Assembly (NCBI GenBank): GCA_003165595.1
Contig: PLWQ01000012.1
Span: forward strand, 615,014-673,446
From: Fibrobacterota bacterium
GTDB lineage: Bacteria > Fibrobacterota > Chitinivibrionia > Chitinivibrionales > FEN-1185
Reading direction: 5' to 3'
DNA: 58,433 nucleotides
Shown: positions 1-9,029 of the stretch, piece after piece
Layout: each line of letters starts with the position of its first letter
Numbering within the stretch: the first letter of the stretch is position 1
Program-made: the position numbers and the translations under genes
The notes under the pieces: generated by a model
The model's database searches: none
Told to the model about the DNA's origin: nothing
The model's input: the letters and a program-made list of their open reading frames with translations, nothing else

Positions 1-66
1 ATGCGCAAACTTTGGGATTCAACTCGGGTGAGGTTCTTCAATACGGGGAGGCGGGAGCGGGCCCAA

Positions 67-690
67 TTACTTTTTGTAAAGACCATGGCGCACGATGTAG
101 CGCAGCACCCCGCCGGGCAGGAGATGCTCGCAGGAGTAGCCGCGCCTGAGATAACGCCGTATGAGCGTTGAGCTGAGCGCCCATTCGGGCGAGGGAAACG
201 TTTTGATGGCGGCACGGCCGAGCTCGGACGGAACGCGCAGGGAATGGCCGGGCCGGTGCGCGACGCAGAGGGTGACGCTCGAAAGAATCTCCCGATACCG
301 GTTCCAGGTGACAATTTCACCCAGGTTGTCGGACCCGATGATGAAATACAACTGCCTCCCGCGGTGCCTGGCCGCTATTTCCCTGATGGTGTCGACGGAG
401 TAGGAGACGCCGCCGCGTCTGATTTCACCGTCCCATACGGCAAGCAACGCGGACCCCCTCGCGGCCAGCAATGCCATCGCGAGCCGGTCCTTTGGACAGG
501 TCATTTCCGGATTGTATTTGTGCGGCGGGATTCCAGACGGGACCAGATACACCTTATGAAGCCCGAAGTAGTCGCGCGCGAGGCACGCGACCGCGCAATG
601 GCCGTTGTGTATGGGGTTGAATATACCGCCGAGGATTCCGAGCGGGGCCCGGTGCGACAATGACCGCATTGCGTGTAGCGAAGATTTCAT
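67..690 (-). CDS. nadD: Nicotinate-nucleotide adenylyltransferase
   Basis: This cytosolic enzyme adenylates nicotinate mononucleotide with ATP to make deaminated NAD, the penultimate step of NAD synthesis. The 207-residue protein has the nucleotidyltransferase signature GGIFNPIHNGH at residues 21-31, in which the HNGH part binds the ATP phosphates. It also has the C-terminal SSTLIRR motif at 173-179, which closes over ATP. Length is normal for NadD. The start is uncertain: the AGGAA stretch before the first ATG is almost in contact with it, and a second ATG seven codons in has no better ribosome site. It lies upstream of no clear partner in the window; the next gene on this strand (BamD-like) ends 139 bases away. 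Confidence 0.93.
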   Translation of the reverse strand: MKSSLHAMRSLSHRAPLGILGGIFNPIHNGHCAVACLARDYFGLHKVYLVPSGIPPHKYNPEMTCPKDRLAMALLAARGSALLAVWDGEIRRGGVSYSVDTIREIAARHRGRQLYFIIGSDNLGEIVTWNRYREILSSVTLCVAHRPGHSLRVPSELGRAAIKTFPSPEWALSSTLIRRYLRRGYSCEHLLPGGVLRYIVRHGLYKK

Positions 691-829
691 TTCCTGCTAC
701 CTTGAATGAAGATTCGTGGTTGAGCCTGTAGTCCCGGTTCCAAGGAAAGCCGGCGCCTTGGACGGTGGTCGTTACTTTGTCAACAACAATCTCTCCACGG
801 ATGCGACGTGGGAAGCCGCAGCCGCGACG

Positions 830-1585
830 TTACTTTGCCGACAGTTTCGCCTGCAAGAGCTGCGCCTTTTTGAGGATGGACTCATCCTTGGTCTGGCGCA
901 CCAGATCTTCCAGGGCCGCAGAAGCCTCCGCGGTCCTGTTCACTTTCACCAGGTCTTCGGCCGTTCCAAGGAGTGCCAGCGGAATGAACTTGCATTGCGG
1001 GTATTCGTTGACAAGCAGTTTGTAGTAGACGATGGCCGCCTCGTATTGCTCGATCTTATCGTAGAACCGGGCGTTGTCAAATTCCTTCTGTGCAAATTTC
1101 TCGTCGGCCTTGGCAATGCTTGCGCGAGCGCTGTCGGCGTACGGACTCTTGGGAAACGTCTCCACGAAATCCCGGAGCCGGGCCTGCGCTTCTTTTGTCG
1201 ACGCCTGATCGAGTTCCGTGGCGGGCGACGCAAGGAACATGGACCATCCGACAAAGTAATACGACTCCTCGTAGAACGGCGAACTGGGATAGGTTTGCAC
1301 GATTCGGTCGAATTCTGTTTTCGCCTCTTCGTATTTCTTGAGCGCAAAAAGCGATTTCGCCTGATAGTAGAGCATGGAGTCGTACGCGTTGTGCCCCGGG
1401 CATTGCGCCAGCACCTCGGTAAGGATGTTGTTGACATCGTAGTATTTCTTCTTGTTGTACTTCTCAACGGCTTTTGAAAGCTGTCCGCTGCAATCGAACA
1501 GTTTCTTCGGCTTTGCCGCAACCGATGCGGCCATTGCCGCGGCCAGCAGCAACGGCACAAAAACGCGACTCCGGGTAAAACGCAT
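830..1585 (-). CDS. BamD/YfiO-like tetratricopeptide outer-membrane assembly protein
   Basis: The 251-residue protein has an N-terminal signal peptide (hydrophobic residues about 8-24 ending in SVAA) followed by several TPR-like helical repeats, with paired motifs such as YYQAKSLFALKKYEEAKTEF and FVETFPKSPYADSARASIA. This matches BamD, which helps the Bam complex insert beta-barrel proteins in the outer membrane. Known BamD proteins are lipoproteins, but no lipobox cysteine follows this signal peptide; the first cysteine (residue 32) comes well after the AxA-type site. It may therefore be a periplasmic TPR protein of the same superfamily rather than true BamD. A Shine-Dalgarno AGGA precedes the ATG. 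It lies 152 bases downstream of the CpoB-like gene on the same strand, probably co-transcribed. Confidence 0.72.
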   Translation of the reverse strand: MRFTRSRVFVPLLLAAAMAASVAAKPKKLFDCSGQLSKAVEKYNKKKYYDVNNILTEVLAQCPGHNAYDSMLYYQAKSLFALKKYEEAKTEFDRIVQTYPSSPFYEESYYFVGWSMFLASPATELDQASTKEAQARLRDFVETFPKSPYADSARASIAKADEKFAQKEFDNARFYDKIEQYEAAIVYYKLLVNEYPQCKFIPLALLGTAEDLVKVNRTAEASAALEDLVRQTKDESILKKAQLLQAKLSAK

Positions 1586-1737
1586 CGTGGGTCCTGTTTT
1601 GTTAAGGCATGCGGGCCGGCGTCGTGGGAAAATGCGAGGCCCGGAAAACGGTATCGTCTTTCAAAATACTTTGTACGCCCGAAAGGTGGTACAACGCGGT
1701 TGTACGTGATGGAAAAAAGACATGCGGAACCGGCGGA

Positions 1738-2547
1738 CTACTTGAGCTCGGAAAGATACTTCTGGGCCCGCGGAACATATTCGCTGCCCGGATAGCGCTC
1801 CACAAGCTTTTTGAATTCCGTTCTGGCAAGGGCGATCTGGCCCATCTTCATGTAGCACATGCCGAGCTTGAGCTGGGCATCGTCGGCTTTGGTGCTGTTC
1901 TTGAAATCGAACACCTTCTGGAACAGGGTGACGGCCTTGGCCCAGTCGCCCTGCGCGTAGCTGCACTCGCCGCTCCAGTACCAGCAATTGTCGGCATAGT
2001 TACCCGTCGGGTATTGCTTGACAATATCGCCCAACAGTTTCTGGGCCTGTTCGTAATTACGGCTGTTAAAGGTCCGCAGCGCATTCTGGTATGAATCATA
2101 TTCGGAGCCGCCGCTGAGGACCGACGCCGCCGATGCCGGAGAGAACGTCGCAGGACCGGCGGCCCTGGGCGCTGAGGAGCGCACAACCGGCGCATTCTGC
2201 AAGGCGTTTACCTGGGTCTGGAGATCCTTAAACGCCTCAACGAGCAGGGCAAGCCGGTTCTCGATTTCCTCGATCTTGGCAGTGGATACGCTCGAAACAT
2301 CTTCGGACAGCGACACGAGCTTGTTGTCGATTTCGGTGAGTTTGTTGTTGAGGACCTCCACGTCCAGCTTAGTCTCCTGCGCGACCTTGAGCGCTTCCTC
2401 GGAATTCTCCTTTACCTGCACGACATCGATTTCGGGAAGAATCGCCTCGGCCTGGGTCTTGGGCGCCGTTGCCGCACAACCGGCAATCCACAATGCCGCT
2501 GCCGCGGCGCCGGCCAACAATACGCATTGTTTCGAATAAAGTTGCAT
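1738..2547 (-). CDS. CpoB/YbgF-like Tol-Pal accessory lipoprotein with coiled coil and TPRs
   Basis: The start at 2547 was chosen because an AAGGAAG ribosome site sits just before it and the protein then begins with a lipoprotein signal ending in IAGC (Cys24). The frame stays open upstream but that part looks noncoding. The 269-residue product has a coiled coil (about 40-115), an Ala/Pro-rich linker and C-terminal TPR units (about 150-269). This is the CpoB/YbgF arrangement; CpoB coordinates peptidoglycan synthesis with outer-membrane constriction through Tol-Pal. E. coli CpoB is a soluble periplasmic protein, so the lipid anchor here is a difference. No tol genes are visible nearby. Function beyond this family-level call is inference. 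Confidence 0.75.
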   Translation of the reverse strand: MQLYSKQCVLLAGAAAAALWIAGCAATAPKTQAEAILPEIDVVQVKENSEEALKVAQETKLDVEVLNNKLTEIDNKLVSLSEDVSSVSTAKIEEIENRLALLVEAFKDLQTQVNALQNAPVVRSSAPRAAGPATFSPASAASVLSGGSEYDSYQNALRTFNSRNYEQAQKLLGDIVKQYPTGNYADNCWYWSGECSYAQGDWAKAVTLFQKVFDFKNSTKADDAQLKLGMCYMKMGQIALARTEFKKLVERYPGSEYVPRAQKYLSELK

Positions 2548-2690
2548 GGTTCTTCCTTTTGGGAACGGTGTCCAAACTGCCCCGTTCCGCGCGTCGATAG
2601 CTCGGACCGGGCAAAACAATGTAGGTCCTATTCCATTGTCAAAACACGGGCCAACCTGTTTTTCTCGGGATAATCCAGTTTCGCCAATCA

Positions 2691-2718
2691 TTGAACCCGG
2701 GTATTATAAGTATATAAT
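2691..2718 (+). promoter_or_regulatory. Sigma70-type promoter for the lptFG operon
   Basis: TTGAAC and a perfect TATAAT are separated by 16 bases and point at the lptFG fusion gene. Transcription would begin near 2725, giving a leader of about 180 bases to the chosen start at 2907. An in-frame ATG at 2727 would make a nearly leaderless transcript, but the 60 extra residues do not look like an LptF N-terminus. Confidence 0.6.
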
Positions 2719-2906
2719 GCCAGCGTATGCCGGTCAACACCCTCCGCACCGGACGCTATCCTCTTGAAGTATCGGCCCGAGCGACGGATTTCTTGAAGGA
2801 TTCTCGACCGGGAGGTATTTTAGCACTATCGGCGCACGACATCGTGCCAGCAATCATATACGGCGCGGAGGCGGGCGCCTCCCCTCCGGTATCCCATAGC
2901 TCAACA

Positions 2907-5510
2907 ATGATCCTTTATCGATACGTCATCCGCGAGCATATCCTCCCGTTTCTTTATTCGCTCGGGATCCTGATCTTCATTTTCGCCATGCAACTTGCAG
3001 TGCAGCTCCTGCCGAGCATCATCGCAAAAGGACTTAACCCGGGCGTTGTGCTGGAGATATTCGTCATCAACATAGCATGGGTGGTTGCGCTCGCCATTCC
3101 CATGTCAATCCTCGTTTCAACGCTCATGGCTTTCGGCCAGATGTCGGGCGACAACGAGATCATGGCCATCAAGGCGTCGGGGCACAATCTCTCGTTTCTG
3201 CTGGCGCCGGTCTTTGCGGCCGCGTGCGTGCTCACCGTTCTCACGACGTATTTCAACAACGATATCCTGCCCGATGCGAACCATCACGCCGCGAACCTGC
3301 TCACCGACATCTCGCGCAAGAAACCGGCGGCGCTCATAGAGCCCGGCGTGCTTATCACGTCGTTCGAGAACTACGCCATCTATGTGAAAAAAGTCAACGC
3401 CCAGAGTGGCGAACTTAAGGACGTCAAGATTTTCTCCCAGGTGCCCGGCGAAGACCCGTCGACCACGGTGGCCGAGCGCGGCAACCTGACCTTGACAAAA
3501 GATGAGAAGCTGCTCAGGCTTACTTTGTACAACGGCGAAACCCACCGGCAGAGCTCCAAGAACAGGAAAGAGTACTTTGTGGGGCAATTCCACAAACAGG
3601 TATCCTTTATCAAGAACGTAGACACGGAACTGCGGCGCACCAACAGCAGTTACCGCGGCGAACGCGAAATGAGTTCCGAGATGATGCTCGGAGAGGTCGC
3701 CCAGTACAAGCAGACACGGGAAGCCTACCTCAAAAGCTACGGCTTTCTTATTGACTCCACGCTCGCCCGGATCGATTCGCTCGAACGGCTCGCCGCGCGG
3801 ATCGATTCCGTGCCGCACAGCGACTCTGCCGCCGACACGGCCCGCACGTTTGCCGCCTGGGTCTCGTCGTTTCGCACCCCCTACGCGCGGGATATGGCCG
3901 CCTCGGAAGCGCGGCGGCAGCACAGCCTCACCAGCCGGCTTGTTTCACAAGTAAAGTACGAAGAGACCAAGATCAGCCAGCTCATGGTTGAAGTGCACAA
4001 GAAATACTCCATCCCGGTCGCCTGCATCGTATTCGTTCTTATCGGCGCGCCGCTCGGGATCATGGCGAAGCGGGGCGGCCTCATGGTTGCGGCGGCCTAC
4101 AGCCTCTTTTTCTTTATTGTCTACTGGGCATTTCTCATCGGCGGGGAATCTCTGGCCGACTCCTGCGTGATTACGCCGTTTGCCGCCATGTGGACGGCAA
4201 ACATCGTGATCGGCGCGTGCGGCCTGTTCCTGCTGTTCCTCATGACCAAGGAAACGAAATTCATCTCCTTTTCTTTCTTCGGGAAGCTCTACCATTCCGT
4301 GTTCGGCAGGCGCGCAAAGGCGGTCCGGCGGACAACCCCCGGGGGCATTCTGGGCGCGTTGGGGTCGGTTGCGTCATGGTGCGTAAACCTTCCTTATCGC
4401 ATTCTCAACAAGATTATCGGCAGGTTGCCCACCTACCTTATCCAGAAATTCGTGGGGTATTTCTTCGGATTGTTCATCGTGATCGTCATTGTGTTCGTGG
4501 TGGTCGACTATGTGTCGAACCTCAAGCGATTCGAAGGCGCGTCGTTCTTCACCGTGGCCCTTTTCTACTGGTATTATCTGCCGTGGCTCTTCGGGTTCGT
4601 ATTCCCTATTGTCATTCTCCTGTCCACTATGTCGGCAATCGGCTCCATGGCCCGGCAAAACGAACTCACCGCCATCAAGGCCGCGGGCGTCAACGTTCGA
4701 CAGCTCACCGCGCCTCTCATGGCGCTCGGCGTGATACTTGCCGGCTTCGGTTTCTACGTGAGCGAGGGCATCCTGCCCAAAGCCAACACCGCGCGACGGG
4801 AGCTTACCGAGCGGATGAGCGACGACCATGCAGCGCAGGGACACGGTGCCCCACAGGCCGCGCGGCAGGAGTATCGCCGCAATTTTTATTATTTCGGCGA
4901 CAACAAGACAATCTATTTCTTCGGTGAATTCCGGACCGAACCCCTGTACACCCGCACGGTGTGGCGGGAGACGTTCGACGGCCCGGTTATCCGCTCGCGC
5001 ATCACCGCCGACGCCGCAGATTTCCGGAACGGCCGGTGGGTCTTTATAAAAGGTACAAGCCGAACGTTCCTCAAGGACTCCGTGGCGGTATTGACATTCG
5101 ACACCCTTGTCGACACAATTTTGGTGGCGCGGCCCCAGGACATGGTGGCGCAGATACGCAGCCCAGAGGAAATGAGCTACTGGGAGCTGCAGAGCTTCGT
5201 TGAAAAATCCAGGCGCCGCGGCGAAGACGTGTCGAAGTGGCGGGCGCAGCTCGACTTTAAAATAGCGCTTCCGTTCTCGATTCTTATCGTGATCCTGCTC
5301 GGCATTTCCATTTCCGCGCGCGTGGGCCGGAAGGGCGGCGCGGTGCTGTTCGGTATCGGCCTGATGCTCTGTTTTTCGTACTGGATTATTTCCCAATTTG
5401 CAATTGCCTTTGCCCAGAACGGGCAATTGCCGCCGCTTGTGGGGGCATGGTTCGGCAACCTGCTGTACCTCGCCATTGCCCTGCCGCTGTTCAGAAAGGC
5501 CTCGCAATGA
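2907..5510 (+). CDS. Fused LptF-LptG lipopolysaccharide export permease
   Basis: The 867-residue protein contains two full YjgP/YjgQ (LptF/LptG) permease modules in tandem. Module one starts at residue 1 (MILYRYVIREHILPF), with three membrane helices, a periplasmic beta-jellyroll-like section and three more helices around 365-455. After a basic linker, module two begins near residue 510 (LPTYLIQKFVGYFFG) and repeats the layout to the C-terminus. Both modules carry the family segment after helix 2 (NEIMAIKASG and NELTAIKAAG). LptF and LptG normally form a heterodimer that, with LptB, extracts LPS from the inner membrane. Here one chain would supply both halves. No lptB or lptC lies nearby. The start at 2907 matches the family N-terminus but has no clear ribosome site. 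Its stop overlaps the next start (ATGA). Confidence 0.9.
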   Translation: MILYRYVIREHILPFLYSLGILIFIFAMQLAVQLLPSIIAKGLNPGVVLEIFVINIAWVVALAIPMSILVSTLMAFGQMSGDNEIMAIKASGHNLSFLLAPVFAAACVLTVLTTYFNNDILPDANHHAANLLTDISRKKPAALIEPGVLITSFENYAIYVKKVNAQSGELKDVKIFSQVPGEDPSTTVAERGNLTLTKDEKLLRLTLYNGETHRQSSKNRKEYFVGQFHKQVSFIKNVDTELRRTNSSYRGEREMSSEMMLGEVAQYKQTREAYLKSYGFLIDSTLARIDSLERLAARIDSVPHSDSAADTARTFAAWVSSFRTPYARDMAASEARRQHSLTSRLVSQVKYEETKISQLMVEVHKKYSIPVACIVFVLIGAPLGIMAKRGGLMVAAAYSLFFFIVYWAFLIGGESLADSCVITPFAAMWTANIVIGACGLFLLFLMTKETKFISFSFFGKLYHSVFGRRAKAVRRTTPGGILGALGSVASWCVNLPYRILNKIIGRLPTYLIQKFVGYFFGLFIVIVIVFVVVDYVSNLKRFEGASFFTVALFYWYYLPWLFGFVFPIVILLSTMSAIGSMARQNELTAIKAAGVNVRQLTAPLMALGVILAGFGFYVSEGILPKANTARRELTERMSDDHAAQGHGAPQAARQEYRRNFYYFGDNKTIYFFGEFRTEPLYTRTVWRETFDGPVIRSRITADAADFRNGRWVFIKGTSRTFLKDSVAVLTFDTLVDTILVARPQDMVAQIRSPEEMSYWELQSFVEKSRRRGEDVSKWRAQLDFKIALPFSILIVILLGISISARVGRKGGAVLFGIGLMLCFSYWIISQFAIAFAQNGQLPPLVGAWFGNLLYLAIALPLFRKASQ

Positions 5511-5887
5511 CGCGTTCGGCGCGGAAAAGGATTCTCGTGGTGGACGATAACCACGACATTCTCGATCTTCTGGAAGTATTTCTGTATGGGAAGTACGACC
5601 TGAGCACGGCCCTCAACGGGTTTGAAGGTCTCAAGGCAGCCCGTGAAGTAACGCCCGAGCTCATCATCACCGACATCATGATGCCGGTAATGGATGGCAT
5701 CAAATTCTTCAACAGCCTTCGGGAGGACCAGAAGACCGCGGCCGTGCCGGTAATTGCCATCACGTCGTTCATAAAGAAGTCGAACATAAAGAGCCTCCTG
5801 TCGATGGGATTTTCTGCCGTCATCACAAAGCCGCTTGACAGGAACGCCATTCTTTCCGCGGTGGAAAAGACACTTTCAAAACCCTGA
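5507..5887 (+). CDS. Single-domain response regulator (CheY-like receiver)
   Basis: The 126-residue protein is a lone receiver domain. Visible landmarks are the acidic pair D13-D14, the phospho-acceptor D56 within TDIMMP, the switch serine or threonine in AITS and the lysine in TKP. There is no output domain, so it must act through a partner protein. The ATG overlaps the lptFG stop codon by four bases (ATGA), and the next gene, a GAF-GGDEF protein, begins four bases after its stop. This tight packing suggests that it relays a phosphorylation signal linked to the diguanylate cyclase or to envelope biogenesis. No cognate histidine kinase is present in the window. Confidence 0.9.
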   Translation: MTRSARKRILVVDDNHDILDLLEVFLYGKYDLSTALNGFEGLKAAREVTPELIITDIMMPVMDGIKFFNSLREDQKTAAVPVIAITSFIKKSNIKSLLSMGFSAVITKPLDRNAILSAVEKTLSKP

Positions 5888-5891
5888 TCGG

Positions 5892-7658
5892 ATGCGTGTG
5901 AAAACGAAGCAACGTGGCATTGTCTGGGCGCTCGCCCTCGTTCTGTCCGGGCTTGCCCTGCATTTTGCCGGCGGGACCGCGGGCACGGTCGGCGCGTCCC
6001 TCGCGCTTATCGCGGCGGCTGCCGTGCTTGCAGGCGCCCTTGTAAAGAGACGCCGCCAGCCGGTGAACTCGGCCGCGCCCGAGACCGACGGCGTGTCACC
6101 ACAGGCGCGCGGCATCGAGAAGGAAGTGAACAACGAAACCACACGGGTAAGCGTGCACGTGCTCGGCGCGCAGTATCGCAAAGAGCAATGGAAGGCCATT
6201 GAGCTCGTTGTCGACAACATGCTCGAAACCTTTCTTCGACTGATGCGCCGCAGGCTCGACGCGCACACCATCGCCGTCCTCTTTCCCACCGCCGACGGCG
6301 GGTTCAGCATCCGCAAATACGATTCCAGAAGCGATTGCATCAACGCCGACGCGGTGATCTATCCCGGCAAAGGCGTTCTGGGAAGCTTCCTCAAGGACGG
6401 CCTTAAACAGCTCAACCTGCACGATATCGTGAGCGACAGCGTCACGCTCCATTATTACAACCGCGACGCGGGAATCCGGTCGCTTATGGCAAGCCCCATC
6501 ATGGCCGACGACGGCGTCGAACGAGGCACGATTATCGTCGACAGCACCGAGCCGAAGCATTTTTCCGAGGACGATCACGCCTACCTCGGCACCGTGGCGC
6601 ACCTTGTGGGTATGTCGGTGTATTACGCCTACGTGTACAACGACCACAAGCTGGAGCACCAGCGCATCGCCGCCATGAGCACCATCGAAAAGGATTTCTT
6701 CCAGAACCTGGAAATAGACGCGATAATTGACAAAATGATAGAGATCATCCCGTTCGCAATCGCCTGCGACCGTATCTCCCTCAGCCTTCGCAATCCGGAC
6801 GCAAAGACGGCAACGGTGCGCCGCGCCTGGGGCTCGCAGGCCGATGCGTATAAAGGGCTCACATTCCCCCTCGACGGCAAATCGCTGGTGAGCCTTCTGT
6901 ATGCCAAGAACATGGCCTTCTCCCGGAATTTCGCCGACGACCGTACGGAAATCCGGTATGCCGAGGACGAACCGGCCACAAGCGGCATGCTGTCGTTTCT
7001 CGCTTTCCCCATAGGAGTTGACGAATGCAAGGGCGCCGTGCTCCTCGAATCGGCGAAGCCCGGTGCATTCTCCGACTCGAACCAAGACCTGCTCGCCCGC
7101 ATCGCCACGTCGGCCGGCTTGGCTATAGCCAAACTGCAGGTGTTTGAGCAGGCGCAGAACCTCGCCACGCACGACGGCCTTACCGGGCTCATCAACCACC
7201 GCCAGTTCCAGTCGGCGCTCAAAGACGAAATCACCCGAGCCATCCGCTACGGCGAGCCGCTGTCACTTGCGCTGTGCGACATAGATTTCTTCAAGAAGAT
7301 CAACGACACCTACGGTCATCCGTTCGGCGACGTCGTGCTCAGAGAGATCGCCTCGAAGCTCCAGACGAACATCCGCCAGGGCATCGACATTGCTGCGCGC
7401 TACGGCGGCGAGGAATTCGCTCTCATCCTTGTAAAGACCGACGGCGCCACCGCCGCCGAAACCATCGAGCGGATCCGGCAGAACCTTGCGGACTCGACGT
7501 ACACGTCGCCCCACGGAGAAGACCTGCACGTTACGATGAGTTTCGGCATCGCCGTGTACGGAACGCACGCCAAGCAGCTCGACCAGCTCATCTCGAAGGC
7601 CGACAAGGCGCTGTACCGGGCAAAGGAAAACGGCCGAAACAGGGTGGAGACGCTGTAG
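5892..7658 (+). CDS. Membrane GAF-GGDEF diguanylate cyclase
   Basis: The 588-residue protein has two N-terminal membrane helices (about 9-28 and 32-52), a cytoplasmic region with GAF-like domains (roughly 100-250 and 270-410) and a C-terminal GGDEF domain from about 425. The active-site motif is GGEEF at 505-509, a variant normally compatible with cyclase activity; DGLTGLINHRQF, the usual GGDEF opening, precedes it. The inhibitory RxxD I-site expected five residues before the motif is absent (QGID occupies that place). The likely role is making cyclic di-GMP from GTP in response to a ligand or to the neighbouring response regulator. The start at 5892 follows the previous stop by four bases. 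Catalysis itself is inferred from the motif. Confidence 0.9.
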   Translation: MRVKTKQRGIVWALALVLSGLALHFAGGTAGTVGASLALIAAAAVLAGALVKRRRQPVNSAAPETDGVSPQARGIEKEVNNETTRVSVHVLGAQYRKEQWKAIELVVDNMLETFLRLMRRRLDAHTIAVLFPTADGGFSIRKYDSRSDCINADAVIYPGKGVLGSFLKDGLKQLNLHDIVSDSVTLHYYNRDAGIRSLMASPIMADDGVERGTIIVDSTEPKHFSEDDHAYLGTVAHLVGMSVYYAYVYNDHKLEHQRIAAMSTIEKDFFQNLEIDAIIDKMIEIIPFAIACDRISLSLRNPDAKTATVRRAWGSQADAYKGLTFPLDGKSLVSLLYAKNMAFSRNFADDRTEIRYAEDEPATSGMLSFLAFPIGVDECKGAVLLESAKPGAFSDSNQDLLARIATSAGLAIAKLQVFEQAQNLATHDGLTGLINHRQFQSALKDEITRAIRYGEPLSLALCDIDFFKKINDTYGHPFGDVVLREIASKLQTNIRQGIDIAARYGGEEFALILVKTDGATAAETIERIRQNLADSTYTSPHGEDLHVTMSFGIAVYGTHAKQLDQLISKADKALYRAKENGRNRVETL

Positions 7659-7661
7659 CGC

Positions 7662-8252
7662 ATGATTGCCCTTCTGCTCAATCTCGACCATGCGCTCTTC
7701 TGCTTTATCAACTCGCACCATTCGCCGCTGTGGGACGGATTTTTCTGGACCCTTACGTGGCTGGGCAACGGGTGGATCATCACGCCCGTACTTCTGGTTG
7801 TCACGTTTCTCGCGCTTCCCCGCAAAAAGTATTGGCTGTTCCTCGCGTTTGCCGCAGGCGGGATGATCGCGTCGAGTATCGTCAACACGCAAGTAAAGGA
7901 CACCGTGCAGCGGCCGCGGCCGCTTGGGTATTTCTCGACCCACGTCTCCAGGAATGTCGCGGCTGTTAACGGCACCTACAGCGTGCACATCGTGGGCGAA
8001 CCTCTTGCGTGCCGATCGTTCCCGTCCGGTCACGCCAACACCGCGTTCTGCGCCGCTGCGGTGCTGGCGTTCTTTCTGGGCGGGTGGTACTGGCTTTCGT
8101 TTGCGCTTGCGCTGCTCGTGGGGTATTCGCGCGTGTATCTCGGCGCGCACTTTCCCCTCGACGTCGCCGCGGGCGCGGCCCTTGCCCTCGCCGTCATGTA
8201 TGGCGCCTATGCCGCCTACGCCTTCACCCTTCGCCGTTCGGAGAAACGATGA
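7662..8252 (+). CDS. PAP2-family membrane phosphatase
   Basis: This 196-residue integral membrane protein has all three PAP2 phosphatase motifs: KDTVQRPRP (motif 1), CRSFPSGHA (motif 2, with the PSGH catalytic histidine) and YSRVYLGAHFPLDV (motif 3, SRxxxxxHxxxD). About five or six hydrophobic helices are visible. Family members dephosphorylate lipid phosphates such as undecaprenyl pyrophosphate, phosphatidylglycerol phosphate or lipid A. Between a cyclase gene and a glycosyltransferase gene, recycling of an undecaprenyl carrier or another lipid phosphate is plausible but not shown. It begins three bases after the GGDEF gene and overlaps the glycosyltransferase by four bases (ATGA). Confidence 0.92.
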   Translation: MIALLLNLDHALFCFINSHHSPLWDGFFWTLTWLGNGWIITPVLLVVTFLALPRKKYWLFLAFAAGGMIASSIVNTQVKDTVQRPRPLGYFSTHVSRNVAAVNGTYSVHIVGEPLACRSFPSGHANTAFCAAAVLAFFLGGWYWLSFALALLVGYSRVYLGAHFPLDVAAGAALALAVMYGAYAAYAFTLRRSEKR

Positions 8253-9010
8253 TTCTCGGAAAGAAAGTCGTTGTGGTCCTTCCCGCTTATAACGCGGAGA
8301 AGACCCTGCGCAGCACCTACGACGAAATCCCGCAGGACGTGGTTGACGAAGTAATACTGGTTGACGACGCCAGCAGGGACAATACCGTTGCGGTCGCGCA
8401 GGCCGTCGGCATCAAACACGTCGTGCGCCACGAAAAGAATCGCGGCTACGGCGGCAACCAGAAAACATGCTATGCAAAGGCTCTCGAACTGGGTGCAGAC
8501 ATCGTGATAATGCTTCACCCGGACTACCAGTACACGCCCAAGCTCATCACCGCCATGGCGAGCATTATCGCCAACGCCTTGTATCCCGTAGTTCTCGGCT
8601 CCCGCATTCTTGGCGGCGGTGCCCGTTCCGGCGGCATGCCGCTTTACAAATACATTGCCAACCGGTTACTTACCCTGCTGCAGAATTTGCTGATGGGACA
8701 GAAACTCTCCGAATACCACACCGGATACCGTGCGTTTTCCCGCGAGGTACTGGAAAAGATAGACTGGAAGAACAATTCCGACGACTTCGTATTTGACAAC
8801 CAGATGCTGGCAGAAATTTGCTTTGCCGGCTTTCAGATCGCCGAGGTGACTTGCCCTACCAGGTACTTCAAGGAAGCGTCGTCGATAAATTTCACGCGGA
8901 GCGTGAAGTACGGGCTGGGAGTGCTGGGGGTGGCGGTGGGGTATAGGATGAGAAAATGGGGATTGGCGAGGCTGGGGATGTATAAGATGGCAAGTGCATT
9001 TCGAAGATAA
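8249..9010 (+). CDS. Family 2 glycosyltransferase (DPM1/polyprenyl-phosphate type)
   Basis: The 253-residue protein is a cytosolic GT-A fold glycosyltransferase. It begins VVVVLPAYNAEKTL, has the VDDASRDNT nucleotide-sugar segment and an NRGYGGNQKTCYAKAL stretch typical of dolichyl/polyprenyl-phosphate sugar transferases. The usual DAD metal motif is altered to LHPDYQY (MLHPDYQY); this HPD form occurs in some members of the subfamily. There is no C-terminal membrane domain. It probably transfers a sugar to a lipid carrier, which fits the adjoining PAP2 gene. The start overlaps the PAP2 stop by four bases. It is the last gene of the run that starts with lptFG and is convergent with mazF. Confidence 0.88.
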   Translation: MILGKKVVVVLPAYNAEKTLRSTYDEIPQDVVDEVILVDDASRDNTVAVAQAVGIKHVVRHEKNRGYGGNQKTCYAKALELGADIVIMLHPDYQYTPKLITAMASIIANALYPVVLGSRILGGGARSGGMPLYKYIANRLLTLLQNLLMGQKLSEYHTGYRAFSREVLEKIDWKNNSDDFVFDNQMLAEICFAGFQIAEVTCPTRYFKEASSINFTRSVKYGLGVLGVAVGYRMRKWGLARLGMYKMASAFRR

Positions 9011-9029
9011 CCCCGAGAAATCCAGATCA

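Noticed and set aside
2727-2906. A 60-residue N-terminal extension of the LptF-LptG fusion
   Set aside because: The extension has no family similarity, whereas MILYRYVIREH at 2907 is the usual LptF beginning.
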